Notes: generated from the sequence alone by a model not told the origin. DNA of 64,000 bases from Ligula intestinalis (GCA_036362985.1 JAYGXS010000002.1:99040124-99104123); one strand, 5' to 3'; positions 21,660-33,508 are shown, counted from the stretch's first letter. Numbers and translations: made by a program.

Positions 21660-24600
21660 GTCGCGGAAGTATTGTGACTTGAGGGGGATGATACATGTTC
21701 TGTACTGGAGAGCAGTAATCTAAGTTTGCCAGGAACAATAGTAAATGGCTCGCTTGGCTTTCTTGGGCCACGACCAGGAACTTGAGCCGGTTGCGGTGAA
21801 TTTACTATTTTATTAGAGGATATTGACGCTCTTCATTGCTCCATTGGAGTGAGCTCATGACAGAGGAAGAACATTGTATTTCTCGGATATTTGGAACCAA
21901 GCGCTTGCTGTTTAAAAATGGCGTCTATGTCAATGGGTGAAACTAGTGTGACAATATTAGTAGGTTTTGCTGCGAGATGACAGTCCAATAGCATCTGCTA
22001 TTTTATAGTTTAGTCCGCATGAGTGGAGGAAATGCATTGCCACATCCATTGGCCAAATTGAATTCAGAACGTTTTTCAGAATATATTATAATTATTTTTT
22101 TGGTCTTACCTGTGACTCACTTGCGACCAAAAAATATAAGCGTTTCTAAACGCTTGTATTTTTGAGAGGAAAATAGCAATTTTTCATTGCAGACCAATAT
22201 ATTTAATCGGCAATCAAATCAGGCTGAATACTGATGTCAGGCTGAAGACTGATCTCAGTCATGATGTTTGCTATTCGCAGACACCACTGGGGTCTGAAAT
22301 TTTGAGTCTCTCTACTGAATGAAAGTGTCGCCTTCATACTTTTAGAAGCAACAAGTAGATTAATCACGGAAAAAGTCGTAATTCAGAATAAACTAACTCA
22401 TTAAGCCTTTATAAGTTGCTGGATGCAAGACAGATGGTTAACATAATGCTAGGTATGCAAGCAGAGACCAAACTAACAATAGAAATGGAAACAGTTTTTT
22501 TAAGAGTAAGAACAGGTACTTCGGGATAATTGATATAAGAAAACGAAAAGTAAATGTTCGTTTCTTTTTTTAGATAAATTAATTTATCAAGGACTGATGA
22601 CCTTGATTTTGTTTGAGAGTTAGGAGGATTATATATATATATCCAAAAATCAACTTTGCCCAGGGTGACAAGATTATACAAGTTACACATTAATTTCCAA
22701 AGAAGGACGTGCTATTAAGATTCAAATGAAAATGCTTTTATGATGTTCTCAGATATGGACAATAACTACCACCCCGCGTATTAATGCAGTCTTTATGAAA
22801 GAAATCATATCCATCTATGAAGAAGGATGAGTCAGAAACGATTGGATGGGACTGATGACTTAGCTAACATTTCGAAAACAGCGTTTGACCAAGAAAATTG
22901 AACACATATAATATTTTGAGAGACTTTGCTAAATGGGTTACCGCAGGTTTCACTTAGCAGTATTAAAAAAATAGAAAATTGATGACGAAAGGAAAAGTGC
23001 AGCGCTTAAGGAACAAAAAAAATTGGCTTAAGCCTATAATTTGTCCCACAGATATTGTTTTATGCACTATGTTTATGGTCATACACAACAGTAGGATGTT
23101 AAGCAATTTCAGAATAAAATACCAAACAAAATGTGAACGTGTCTTTGTGCTATTGAAGCACTAGCAGCGGAAATAATATCGAGTTTACTAGCTGAATTAG
23201 GTACCACTAAATGGTTATATGTTTAATCCCACTTGACAGGCTTCATTAGCGCGGCAATGTTTTGACCTCTCTGGAAGAACGAATAAGTTATGTAAGTGAC
23301 GTTGCGGATAAAATTGTCATTTTTTGCCGGTTGCTCACATTGGACAACATAGCAGAACGGTCTTTCAAAGTCTAGATTTTTAAAAGAGCATATCGCATTG
23401 TGATGATTGGACATTATATTTTTGCAGTTTGTCCCTATTGCCCAAGCGAACTACCAGTTCATCAAAAGAACTCATGGGAGTGTTTCCACTTGCTGTTTCT
23501 CTATGTTGCCACCATTGAAGATATTCCGGAATTCGGCAATTTTTTTTCGATTAACGAGGAATATTCTGAGTTGTTATAACCAGCACAAACGTGCCGGGAT
23601 TATAGAGTGACGTACATGATGTTGCAAAAATTTTCCTGGAATCAGAAGTGTGCTTAAGGAATGAATGCCCTGTGAACACCTTAGTGTGTACCCCGCCGCG
23701 TTGCGTCACCCAAATTTCGATTTTCAGAGTAAACAGTCCTATTTAATTTTGTTATTTCCATAAAACGTGGTTAATATATTCATCTCAAAATGTTGTTTTT
23801 CCTAAGGTGTTGAACTGAGCGTTCAGGCTGAGAGAATATGTTCACCATGTCTTCAACCAGAAACTCTTTGCCGAGAATGGGTGGTGTTTTACTGCACTTT
23901 GCCATTCTACACGTTGGTGTTAACACAACAAGGGAGAACAAGAGTCTCAGCTTTGTTTTATTTGAGGACGAATTTTTAAATTATATAAACATTTGCCAGT
24001 TGCGCGATTCAGTGGCAGCACATTGAAGAAAGGATATCATTACTCATGCTGTTGAGAATAGATTGATTATACCTGCTTATCGAAGAAAACATCAGGAACC
24101 CCAAGTATATACTGATATTTCCACACACAACGTAAGTGTAAATAAGTATCTTATTCATGCTAAGGACGTGATGGTCATAAATTAAGTTTGCACTTCGATG
24201 TTTTGTATAAGATGTCATAATAAGTATGATATATGAACATTTTCTGTACGGTTTTGGCATAATGTTTGCTGGCTCTCCAGTAAGAAATCCAAACCAAACA
24301 CTTACTTATTAACAATGATATTGTGCAACACCATTTGCACAATATAGTTTCTTCCTACTCTGGTTCGACATTAACCTAAGCAATCAAGAATCCATTAACT
24401 GACCCATTCCTCGTTAAAATAAAACGTTGGGAATTAATCTTAATAAGTTTTGACCACACTTGTGCAACCAAGTCGACAAAAGTTAAATTAAGTGAACGGC
24501 GCATGGAGTCTCAAAGGCAAAAGATGCATTGCTGGCTCAACAAGCGGTGTCCCTTGTGCATGGGTTTGATCCAAACCAAACCAGTTTAGTTGTCGTGAAT

Positions 24601-24830
24601 GGTTTGAACATTATTCAGGGAAGTACTCAATTGACATAAAGCGCAAGCGGACATATGCTACGTCGGTACATATCCTCCCGCCAAAAATACGCATGACATA
24701 TGTGTAGGTGCGGAACGTTTATTAAAATGATTTGATGGTTTTCGTAGCATTCCTGTGCCGTGCAGGTTAACGAGCGTTATGGATATTATTGGGGCTAACC
24801 CCTTTCTTGAACTAACGCATCATATTTCCC
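21660..24830. repeat. Repeat X, uninterrupted copy (F-G-H-D)
   Basis: Four segments lie in a row: F (21,660-22,110, matching 1,110-1,625), G (22,170-22,860, matching 2,540-3,240), H (22,870-23,945, matching 15,780-16,775) and D (23,946-24,830, matching 20,120-21,125 and reverse 42,960-44,035). This is the best reference for the roughly 3.1 kb element X, because the other copies are split. A short TATATATATATA run lies at about 22,631. No protein family is recognisable and every frame longer than about 60 codons is broken between copies. It could be a non-autonomous element, a worn DNA transposon or a diverged retroelement. Confidence 0.55.
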
Positions 24831-24839
24831 CGCGCACCT

Positions 24840-25780
24840 CCTACAACAATTCTACATCGATATTGTCCATCAATAACGACCTACGATGTTTTAGCTGCTG
24901 CCGTTCGTATACAGTTTTTTCTGCATCTCTTAAATTATTTTTCTTGCGTGGACGACCTTTTGAAGTCGGAATTAAAGAATATTTTGTTCTCCAACCAATT
25001 CCACTGAGACGCAATCTTTTTAAACCGAACACAATATCTTCAAACCAGCAAATTCGTGGCCTGGTAAAATCAATCGTCAATATCAGAATTTTCTCGAGAC
25101 CTTCAAAGGCTGAGTCATTTCCCAATATTAAATACACTTTTTTTCAAATAAATTTAAAGTGCTTATTAAAAATAGCTACATGTTTCGTTAAGATTCCTCC
25201 GATTATTGGTCGCAAGTCATAATCTGAAAATCATATCAACTGTTTTGTCTGAATATAATTACAAAATCATATAGGCTCTAATTTTAATAAATCATCTTAC
25301 ATTAAAAACAGTTTTTTTCAAAATAATGAGAGCGAAAATTAAAGCTCATCGTAAGAGATCTGCTCCCAGACACAATCGGTGCCTGACCATGCCTCTTAGT
25401 CAATGCCTTGATATCACATGCAGCCCATTGTCAATGCTAAGCAAATCGATTAATCTGCATTTCGGAACTGTAAAAAAATTATACTCCCTTGTCCATTTTA
25501 TAACCACGGAAGCTTTTGATAGACAAGAGCGAAGCTTTAACTTTATACTAAAAATGCCTCCATATTAAGTCGCCCTTAGGATATTGCAAAATATTTTTAT
25601 GTTTGGGTAATTTCAACTACAAAATCGCACATGCCAAACACCTCCAATCACGTAGCAAAAAACCACCCATCCTAGTTAAATTGTTTGCACCGATCGAAGT
25701 GGACTCCATTTTGCTAAACAAGGTCACATTTTCTGATTTTTATAAATGATTTAAAGTTTACTCTGTCAAGATCTTACACC
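24840..25780 (+). mobile_element. LINE-A 5' region
   Basis: This matches the minus-strand fragment 3,840-4,690, which marks it as transposon sequence. A plus-strand open frame of 155 codons (24,755-25,222) and an antisense frame of 98 codons with a GRPRKKN stretch both overlap it. Because the second copy does not keep either open, I treat them as chance. ORF1 begins after about 25,780. Confidence 0.5.
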
Positions 25781-25781
25781 G

Positions 25782-26727
25782 ATGGAGCGAAGACATACGG
25801 CTCTCCAGTCCGATAGACCAATGATTTCTCAGCCTTCTATTCCTAAATTTGTTTGTAGTCCCGATAGGGTTAAAGCACTCGCTAATCTTCCCACCCGAAT
25901 ACCTGAGAACACACCCACTTACGTCAGTGCACCCCTTATTCCTGCCCCCCAGATGTCTTTTCGCAGTCCTATTACCGTCAGTACACCTGATTTCACTACC
26001 TCCCGAATGTCTAGTCATAGGTCCATAAAAATCACTGCACCAGTAAGGCCATCCCTCTTGAAGTCTGGACCATGAATGCCTACCGCTTTGACATCTACGA
26101 CGATTAATACTTGTCTTAATACATTACCCGTCCAACGATCGATAAATTACGCTGCCTCTAACTCGGCAACAATTTTATCAAGAATGTCGCAAACACCGTT
26201 AAAGGCGTTTAGGCCGAGCGCTTGCCATCACAACCAAGCTCATCTTTTGACCGTGAGACTCATACTTTTCCCCGTATAATTTGTTATTGAACAGGCTGGG
26301 GCCGAAAAAAAGAGCAATCTTATTTGCACGGTAGTACGCCAAACTGGTATAGTTTTTAATCTAATGTGAGTTGCCGCAGAGGACATTCACTGATAAAGAC
26401 CACTAGTCCTTCCGCGAGCGGTCTCAACAAAAATTTTATGTCATCGTTCCCCCTATCAGTTTCTATACCCGTCCTCTACCACCCAAACCTGCTAAATTCT
26501 ACATGTCTTCTCAGCTGCCCCTATTCCTCATAAATGCCCCAGAAGCTTATTTGGGTTACCTTTTCCACATTTTTTACTGCCAGAAAGCGAGGTTCCTAGA
26601 TATATCAGACCTCATCAGCCAACCGTTGTTGGCTACCAGTATGCTTACAGCTCCTTACCCGTCAGAACTTATTACACAAATAATAACGGCGTACAGTTTG
26701 CCTACCCACCCTCAATTTGTTTTATGA
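25782..26727 (+). pseudogene. LINE-A ORF1 remnant, proline/serine-rich
   Basis: Three in-line stretches (25,782-26,075, 26,076-26,279 and 26,503-26,727) are rich in Pro, Ser, Thr and Arg, for example PTRIPENTPTYVSAPLIPAP. They lie directly upstream of the endonuclease, where LINEs encode ORF1 (an RNA-binding chaperone) or a low-complexity N-terminus. No zinc knuckle or RRM signature is visible. The comparable region of the minus LINE-D (41,700-42,170, reverse) is also Pro/Thr-rich. Stops break it, and the assignment is by position. Confidence 0.45.
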
Positions 26728-27990
26728 ATAACGATAGCCATAGTCCTGTCACCGGAAACACACTCTATGTCATAGTGCTTAATGCCAGGTCCATTATAAA
26801 TGAAATGGCTAAACTTCGAGCTATCACTTTCAACGATGATGCCCGATGTTATTTGCTAAACATAATCTTGCACCCATCCAATCATCGCTGTATCCTCCCT
26901 TATCATAGATTAGTACGATTTCTATCGTCATGATCGCATTAATAAGCGTGGTGGTGGTTGTCTTCTCTATATTATAACGTCATTTTGGAACTCTCCGTTT
27001 TAAGTAAATAGCATTTTTTTTCTCTGGAAATTACTGTTTCGTCTCTATTATCCTGTCGCCCCGGCAAAAGGCAATTATCGGATGTGTATATAATCCTCAT
27101 AACTGTTCATCTGAAGAACATGCACATTTGTGTGAAATATTTAATCTTATTTCACAATCCAATTTATAAAGTTAAAATTATTGATATATATTTTAATTTT
27201 CCTAAAGTCGACCGGCTTGCATAATATTGTCCACTTATATATCAGCCTTTACTAGACAACATTAATTTTTCTAACTGGTCTCAACTGGCTTGTTCCCCAA
27301 CAAAGGCAAAATCATATCTTAAATGCGTATTTTACAAATGTTTTTGCCCCTATCTTCGTTGATTTTAAACAGAACATCTTCCAAAGTGATCACACATTAA
27401 TTCACTGTTGCCTTCCGCTTCCTCCTACGAAACAGGCTAGTGCTAGTCGTACCTCTCATGCCTATGACCTCGCAAATATTAGCTTAATCAACAATGTTCT
27501 TGACTCAATACATTGGCAGAGCCTCCCCTTCATTACTGACGCTGCATATCTTTTTGAAATCATGTCGCTCGATTTAAATAAAATGCTAGAATTCGTGCCC
27601 CTTAAAATTGTGAAACCCTACGCACCAGAATCGACCGTCCATCATTTTCTTTTGCCCAGACTAAAGAAATGGAGGTGGCACCTGAAAATATGGATATACT
27701 AGTTCGCTCTCTGTGCATCTGAGGATCGCAGAGATATTGAATTAGCCTCAAAGATTCGTCCTGCACAAAACCAGCACAAGGAATCGTGCACCCTGAGTGA
27801 GTCAAAATTTGGGAAATCGGTTGCACAACTGTTTCGTCGTAGGTCCTCACCAAAACGAGGAATTGAAGTGCCCCTATTGCTCAATGAAAATAAAACATTG
27901 GCACAAGATGAGTCGGATAAGGCTGAATTATTCAATGCTTTTTTGCGAAACATTTTATGACAGAATCCGAACCGGTCCCGTCATTTCAAC
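26724..27990 (+). pseudogene. LINE-A endonuclease and linker remnant
   Basis: It opens with LYVIVLNARSIINEMAKLRA (26,724-26,933), the start of an APE-type endonuclease. After frameshifts a RGGGCL-like block appears near 26,950, an IIGCVYNPHN-like block near 27,080, and a .FNFPKVD block near 27,195-27,215 (usual form GDFNFP). The linker to the RT runs to about 27,990 with several frameshifts; one part reads KTLAQDESDKAELFNAFF near 27,890-27,945, a common CR1 pre-RT block. It is inactive. Confidence 0.6.
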
Positions 27991-28039
27991 GACACTCAGA
28001 CAATACTCGTGGAAACATTGATTTATCCATAGAATTCAT

Positions 28040-29076
28040 ATGTCAGCAGATAATTTGTCTAAAATACTCACACTCTTCGAGAACAAATGGAATCCCCAAT
28101 TATGTTATCAACATAGTGCCGACCTTTGTCCAAATTACTTAGCCATATATTTTCAGTCTATATATAATGGTTACCTTCCTGACAGTTGGAAGACATCCAT
28201 TATTCTTCCATTCTTTAAATCAGGATCTCGTTCAGACATAAATAAGTACCATGGTGCTCATAAAACCCCGGCCCTAGCTTAACTTCTGGAAAAGGTAATT
28301 TTTCATCAAATTCTCGATTTGGGCCTGAAAAGTAAGCTTACAAGTGACTCACAGCATGATGTTCTACCCGAAAGATCATGTAAGTCGTGTCAATTAGCTT
28401 TTCTTAGCAACGTCCCTTTCCTCCATTACGAGCAGACATCAGTGGTTGTGATCTAGGTTGACCTGAGCAAAGCCTTCGAAAATGTACCACACAGACGGCT
28501 TCTGGTAAAATTGGAAGCAATTTGCATCCTTCCCCCTCTCCTCGACTTTATCGGTTCCTACTTGTCTAACCGTAGCCAGAAGGTCCTTGTAGGTAATAGT
28601 TACTTCACTACTCAGCTGATCACGAGTGGCGTTTTTCAGGGCACTGTCTTAGGTCCTTTACTCTTCATTTTGTGCATATGCGAAATTTCGACTGTTCTAA
28701 AAAAGCATACAATCTCATTTATGCAGATGAACTCAAATGCATAAACTTGTTTTCTAAAGACACGACAAGTATATGCGTTGATAAAATTAATGCTAACCTA
28801 CTAACAATCTCACGTTTGAGTGCTACCTGGCAGATGGAATTTTCTCAATTCAAGTTTTGTTTCATGTGTTTCGGTCCTGCCAAGCTTTATCGTCCCCTAG
28901 CCTTTCAAAATGCTCCACTTTTCGACCGATCCACCATAAAAGACTTAGAGCTAAGCTACACAAATAAACAAGCATTGTCGCTTCATGCGGATCAAATATC
29001 TGCGAAGGCTGCACATATATGTGGTTTTATATTACATCATGTCTTCCTGCTGAAAAATAAAGTTAAAATTTCATGA
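28040..29076 (+). pseudogene. LINE-A reverse transcriptase remnant
   Basis: Motif blocks run in order on the plus strand. YLPDSWKTSIILPFFKSGSR (28,170-28,230) is the W....V.PI.K.G block. SVVVI followed by VDLSKAFENVPHRRLLVKLE (28,440-28,515) is motif A, with one stop inside. FIGSYLSNRSQKVLVGNSYF is followed by TSGVFQGTVLGPLLFILCIC (28,625-28,680), motif B. In the next frame LIYADELKC (28,716-28,742) is motif C, with YADD changed to YADE. Thumb-side blocks IKDLELSYTNK and ISAKAAHICG end at 29,076. At least three frameshifts or stops and the altered catalytic site make it dead. It is close to LINE-C in sequence. Confidence 0.75.
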
Positions 29077-29650
29077 CATGTATGTTCTACCCATCCTAGA
29101 CTATTGATGTCCCCTCTTTGGTCTAATGAATGCTTCGGACCGCGGTGAGATTGAAAAGGTACAGTGGGTATTTACTCGCAATATATTTGCCTTAACTCGG
29201 TCCAATCTTTCTTATATGGAGATAGGTCAGTTAGCGAGCATGACATTTCTTTGGATCAGAAGACTTTAAGCAGGCCCCTGTTTCCTCTTCCGCGTTAATT
29301 CTACCCCTAACATTCCATTAATCAATGCTCCCATTCCCGCAGATATAATATATGTCACTCCTTATTTCTCCAGGATTATTTCACCCCCATTTAAGCTCCA
29401 TTTCGAACAATTCTCAATTCATTGCCTCCAAATATGCCTTTCGCTGGATTAACATTCACCTCGAAATTAGGCTGTCGTCTAAATTAGCAGGTTTTAATGT
29501 CAAATTACGTAAACACTTAACTTCGGAAGATATAAAGTCCCTGTTATCCGTCTCCTTCACAAACACACATTTTTTGGATTTTGAAACAGGGTCTCCTTGG
29601 TTTATGAGGTGGTTATGTTAATATCTTTTTTTTTCCATGCGTCTTCCTTC
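29077..29650 (+). pseudogene. LINE-A C-terminal region
   Basis: It reads MYVLPILDY then a stop and CPLFGLMN near 29,082-29,120, then EKVQWVFTRNIFALTR (29,152-29,200), the 'VQR.FTR' block found after the RT in CR1/jockey LINEs. A last open piece at 29,352-29,621 has no distinct motif. The 3' end is not marked by a clear simple-repeat tail. Confidence 0.55.
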
Positions 29651-30244
29651 TTTGAGTGATATTTGCAGCGATATTTAGTCCATTTCTCTGTTTAGTCATC
29701 ATTGCCATTTTCTTCATTCTCCGTTTTACAAACCTAATAATAGGCTTCATAGTCTTGAGTCATGCTCGTGGTGGTTTTGCTATTTTCGCCAGCTCGTCGA
29801 TAAACTCCGCAGTCTAAAAGGTCATATATCCGGCGTATCGTTGATGATCAGGTGACCTCTGCCGTTTTCTCATCATCCTGACTCTGATCGTCCGCGATGG
29901 CCTCCTCCGGTTTCACCTCCCTGATGGTTGATCATGAAGTTAGTCGGGCGGTGTAACAATGGTGAACGACAGCCTCTGTTGTTAAATGATATCTCCAATA
30001 ACAGTCATCGTTTCAAACCCTCATTAGTTCTTATCATCATACAATCAATCCTCGCAACCAACCCCCTTAATTTTGTTGAGGCAGTTTTTTTCCTACGTTT
30101 CGTTTTTTTTTAAGCGGGGTTCGCTGAACTACGCCCCAGCTTAAATGGTAGGTGTATTTTTTCACTGCTTTCTCATAAGTTCACCAAACGTTAACAACTA
30201 TTTTAAAATGACGATATGTTGGTGACTATTAATTTATGTTCCAA
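29651..30244. other. Unassigned sequence after LINE-A
   Basis: Probably LINE-A 3' untranslated sequence, since it directly follows the C-terminus, but no second copy in the window confirms this. T-rich runs at 30,085-30,111. No gene is supported. Confidence 0.3.
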
Positions 30245-30395
30245 CACTAATAAACGCTCCCGCTGTCTATGTGGTTGGTTCACGGAGAGCAGCATTTATC
30301 AGCTTTGCATTAATTTTTCCACAGCACTAAGTTTGCAATGACGAGGCCCTCCGAGCCTAAAATATAAAATTTATTGATTAATTTATTAAAATTGT
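30245..30395. repeat. Element K, copy 2
   Basis: This matches 10,090-10,240 from AAACGCTCCCGCTGT to CCTAAAATATAAA. It stands alone here, not inside a LINE-D tail, which shows that K is a separate dispersed unit. Confidence 0.5.
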
Positions 30396-30447
30396 TTATT
30401 ATTTTACGCTTTTAAACTAATGACAAGTTCAAGCGGCATATCTAAAG

Positions 30448-30903
30448 AACAGGTGCATGAATATGCTAAATCTTATCGCAAACAGCATGATGCATAGCAG
30501 TCCTCCAATTTTCAAAAACTGCCAACAAGTTTTGCACAGTAAAACCTTTTTTTAATATCACACGAATCATGGTACGGATATTGAACCATAACATCACCAA
30601 TAACGTACACCGTGAACCAAACTGCGTGCCAAAACAATTGAAGCAATCTGCTTCGCAAGCACTGCTCTATAATCTTATCCGTGACGGACTTTGCTGGCAT
30701 CGACGTGGACCATTTGTAAGAAAAAAAAACAATTTTAAGACAAATCGATGGCCCTCAGCGAATTGTTTTGCGTAACAGTGCACCATTTCCTTCCTCATGC
30801 TTTAAGTTAGCAGCAAACGGCAAAGACGATCCAAAAATAAAGATAAAGGCTGCCAAACAAGTGTTTATCAATATTGCTGAATTTACAGACGCAGAAAATT
30901 ATA
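30448..30903. repeat. Repeat E (copy 2)
   Basis: This is the second copy of the 455-base repeat at 21,165-21,620. The 68-codon plus-strand frame at 30,569-30,775 is mostly shared with copy 1 but is not convincing as a gene. Confidence 0.55.
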
Positions 30904-31238
30904 TACTCACTGTTTTCAAACGCTCAGTAATACAGCACGCTTACTCTTATCCTTATATTATCATAATATTCAGGATAAATGTGACTCTCACGTTTAGATA
31001 AAAGTGACTTTCACGTTATTTCTAAAGAAATTTAATAACCAAACACATTTCATTGAATCAGCTGATAACTAAATCTTTTGCTATGACATGCTGTAACCTG
31101 CTTGTCTCAGTAAACTTGCACTATCTGTCCAATTAATCTTCTCTCCGCCTCACTTCAATTGGCTCTTTCGTTTGGCTTCCGACTTTATTGGCAGTATCAC
31201 ACGCAGGTCGCAGCACAACAAAAAAATTTACATAACAT
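30904..31238. other. Unassigned sequence
   Basis: AT-rich, without a partner repeat or gene. A small direct repeat (GTGACTCTCACGTTTAGATA / GTGACTTTCACGTTATTTCT) lies at 30,980-31,025. Confidence 0.25.
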
Positions 31239-31269
31239 TTAGACTATATATGCTACAAGTCCGTTTGCA

Positions 31270-31372
31270 CGAAACATTTCGCCTCCGCCGGATCTCGAAC
31301 CCAGGTCACCAAATCTGGTTATTAGCGGTGTTAGCACCTCAGGCAGCCTGGCCACTTCGACACGGGCCCTTG
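31270..31372 (-). repeat. tRNA-derived SINE-like segment (class II tRNA-like head)
   Basis: On the minus strand GTGTCGAAGTGGCCAGGCTG resembles box A, and GGGTTCGAGATCC resembles box B. The T-arm folds as a 5-bp stem (with G-U pairs) around a 7-base loop TTCGAGA. Before it, ACCAGATTTGGT forms a variable-arm hairpin, and GTGCTAACAC could be an anticodon arm resembling tRNA-Ser(GCU). The acceptor arm pairs in only four of seven positions, so this is not a functional tRNA gene. Such heads are typical of tRNA-derived SINEs. The simple-repeat tail nearby (31,468) is on the opposite strand, so the SINE structure is uncertain. Confidence 0.4.
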
Positions 31373-31433
31373 ACAACCATGTTAAGATACGACCAGAAAG
31401 TAACTGCCGATATGGCCATCTAGGTAATTTATA

Positions 31434-31476
31434 CGGCGCCAAATATGTGCTTTACAAATAAACCTTATTATTATAC

Positions 31477-31523
<47 letters not shown>

Positions 31524-31533
31524 NNNNNNNNNN

Positions 31534-31606
<73 letters not shown>
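31434..31606 (+). repeat. (TTA)n microsatellite with assembly gap
   Basis: TTA repeats run from about 31,468 to 31,606 and contain ten Ns at 31,524-31,533, so the true length is unknown. The repeat is preceded by the 30-base tail motif also seen at 1,074. Such tails mark LINE or SINE 3' ends in this window, and slippage in them explains the gap. Confidence 0.85.
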
Positions 31607-31699
31607 AAATTATCCACCGCCCACTTAACGGCCAAGATATCTACTACGTTAACCGCCATGAGACTGTGAGGACTTCGTCATCAACCAGGAGTTTTCGGA

Positions 31700-32850
31700 G
31701 ATGAATCAGGAATTTTAACACGTGGTAAATAAATTGAAGCAAGATAAAGCCTATCTTAAAACGTATATTTATTATACAGCGGTTAAAACTGCCCTTGACG
31801 GCCAAAAACTTGGGGTAAATAAAAGTACATTTTCTCAGATAGTCTCGGCTGGTAGACCTGAAACTCGCATATCATCTGCCAAACCAAGTAAACCAGCAGG
31901 CGTCTCACTCAATCGCAAGGAAACTTAAATAAATACGCAGTCTACGGCATCGTTACTCGGATGAAGCAGCACTAAAATGATCTGCATTTGCGTCCTAGCA
32001 TCACATCGTTGCTTGATGCTGCACTAAAAAGCAATGATACAGAGGTTGATAAGATCATGAAGCAAAAAAAGCATAGGACTAAGAAGTCTAAATGGTCTAA
32101 ATGGACCAAGAATGCGCAGTCAGCTTACCCGAAAACCGTCACATAAGGACCCATCAAACCTTTAGTACCGAATACAGATGGCCGCTTGGTCGGAACTCGT
32201 AAGTCACAAGCAAAATGTGTTAAAGGGGCTCCAGAGATAGCGTCTACAATTGCACAAGAACGAGTTGTCGCTGACATTGACTTGGATTTGGACATGTCTG
32301 TCGGCACGCCTGAGACCTGCATATCGGATAATATGTCAAGCCCACGGGATATACCATCGTCACTCGGCTTAAGTGAGACTAGCAAATATCGGGATTTGCA
32401 TCCTAGCACCACATCGTTGCTCGACTCTGCACAATAAAGCGATGACCAAGAGTTAAAAAAGATCATAACTCAAAAGTGGCATAAGCCTAAGAAAGCCAAA
32501 CAGTTTACGGGTTTGCATTCAGCTTACAGAAAAGCCAGTACATCAGACCCGCGTGTACCGGATACAATTGCTCCCTCGGCCGCAACATGTGAGCTTGCAA
32601 CATATGCCCCATTGAGTCGCAAGCAGAACTTAGTTGTAAAGGGGGCTCCAGCGTCAGAGTCGTCAAGTGCACAAGAGCTTCAGAATCAAATTATCCGCCA
32701 CGACCTCTAAAAGTATTTTTAGAAACTTAAGCAAAGGCGAAAATCTTGCTAGAACGCAGACCATCCTTACGGAGTCTGCATTCGCAAGTTTTTTTCAGCC
32801 GGATTATGAGTTAAATGAGCGGAGAAAGATGAGACAGCTAATAATATAGC
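31700..32850 (+). pseudogene. LINE-B ORF1 / N-terminal region with internal tandem repeat
   Basis: This Ser/Thr/Lys/Pro-rich region lies upstream of the LINE-B endonuclease. Open pieces are at 31,722-31,928, 32,186-32,437, 32,513-32,710 and 32,667-32,849. Two diverged copies of a block of about 405-415 bp are seen: ATCACATCGTTGCTTGATGC at about 32,000 against ACCACATCGTTGCTCGACTC at about 32,410, and GTCACAAGCAAAATGTGTTA at 32,203 against GTCGCAAGCAGAACTTAGTT at about 32,616. No zinc finger is visible. The role in RNA binding is inferred from position only, and several stops are present. Confidence 0.5.
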
Positions 32851-32998
32851 TGGCAAAACAGAGCAATAATGGCGAGACAAATCTCAAAATTAGAGAGGGA
32901 CAAATAGTTCAGGTCAAATAGACATCGCTCTGGACGAAGCCGGTAACGGAGACAGTATAGCTGTCCCGCCATCAAAACCTCAGACATGCCCTTTTATA

Positions 32999-33508
32999 TT
33001 GGTCGTTTTAAATGCCAGGTCACTGATTAATAAAATGCAACTTCTCCAGACTATGTTTTTCGTCAAGCGATCAGACATTTTTATGGTAACTGAGAAATGG
33101 GCAACGGCCTCTGTAGGTGACTCAGAACTGTCTGTTTTAGGCTATTTACGCGTTTGGAACGATCAAAACAATGGCCGTGGCGGAAAAAGCAGCATTTTTA
33201 TAAAGCAGCCACTTAATTCTCTCCCGTTGGACAATCCACAATTCACAGCGGTGGAGGAGACCGCCTGGCTACGAATTTTTTTAAAATGCAAATGCTCCTT
33301 ATTTGTTGGTTGTGTTTATTGCACACCTTATGCCAATGCAGACAACGATCTTTGTCTCTCGCAAGCATTACATGCCGCAGCTGACTTAAATCTTAAGTAT
33401 TGCTTGATTGCAGGCGATTTTAACCTTCCTGGCATGCAATGGTTTTCACAATCCGGTCATTGGAAGTTAAAGAACTTACTAAAGGCAATATGTATTGGCA
33501 TGTGGTAA
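32999..33508 (+). pseudogene. LINE-B endonuclease domain (copy 2)
   Basis: This is an open frame of 169 codons and the best-preserved endonuclease here. It starts MVVLNARSLINKMQLLQ, then SDIFMVTEKWATA (the catalytic-Glu block ETW is here EKW), YLRVWNDQNNGRGGKSSIFI, LFVGCVYCTPYANAD, and CLIAGDFNLPGMQW (the D-x-N catalytic block GDFN). These are the APE-type motifs of CR1/jockey LINEs, which nick the target for target-primed reverse transcription. The frame ends where the downstream SD.H block would begin, and the next part is frameshifted. No start codon is implied, because it is the inside of ORF2. Confidence 0.8.

Noticed and set aside
24841..25137. Minus-strand frame with a GRPRKKN (AT-hook-like) stretch
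   Set aside because: The region matches a second LINE-A 5' fragment (3,840-4,690) in which the frame is not preserved, so it is a chance frame in transposon DNA.
31270..31372. Functional tRNA-Ser gene on the minus strand
   Set aside because: The acceptor stem has three mismatches of seven and the anticodon arm has the wrong geometry, so only a tRNA-derived head is supported.
31445..31669. Open frame with a long poly-tyrosine run
   Set aside because: It is the translation of the TTA/TAT microsatellite across an N gap.
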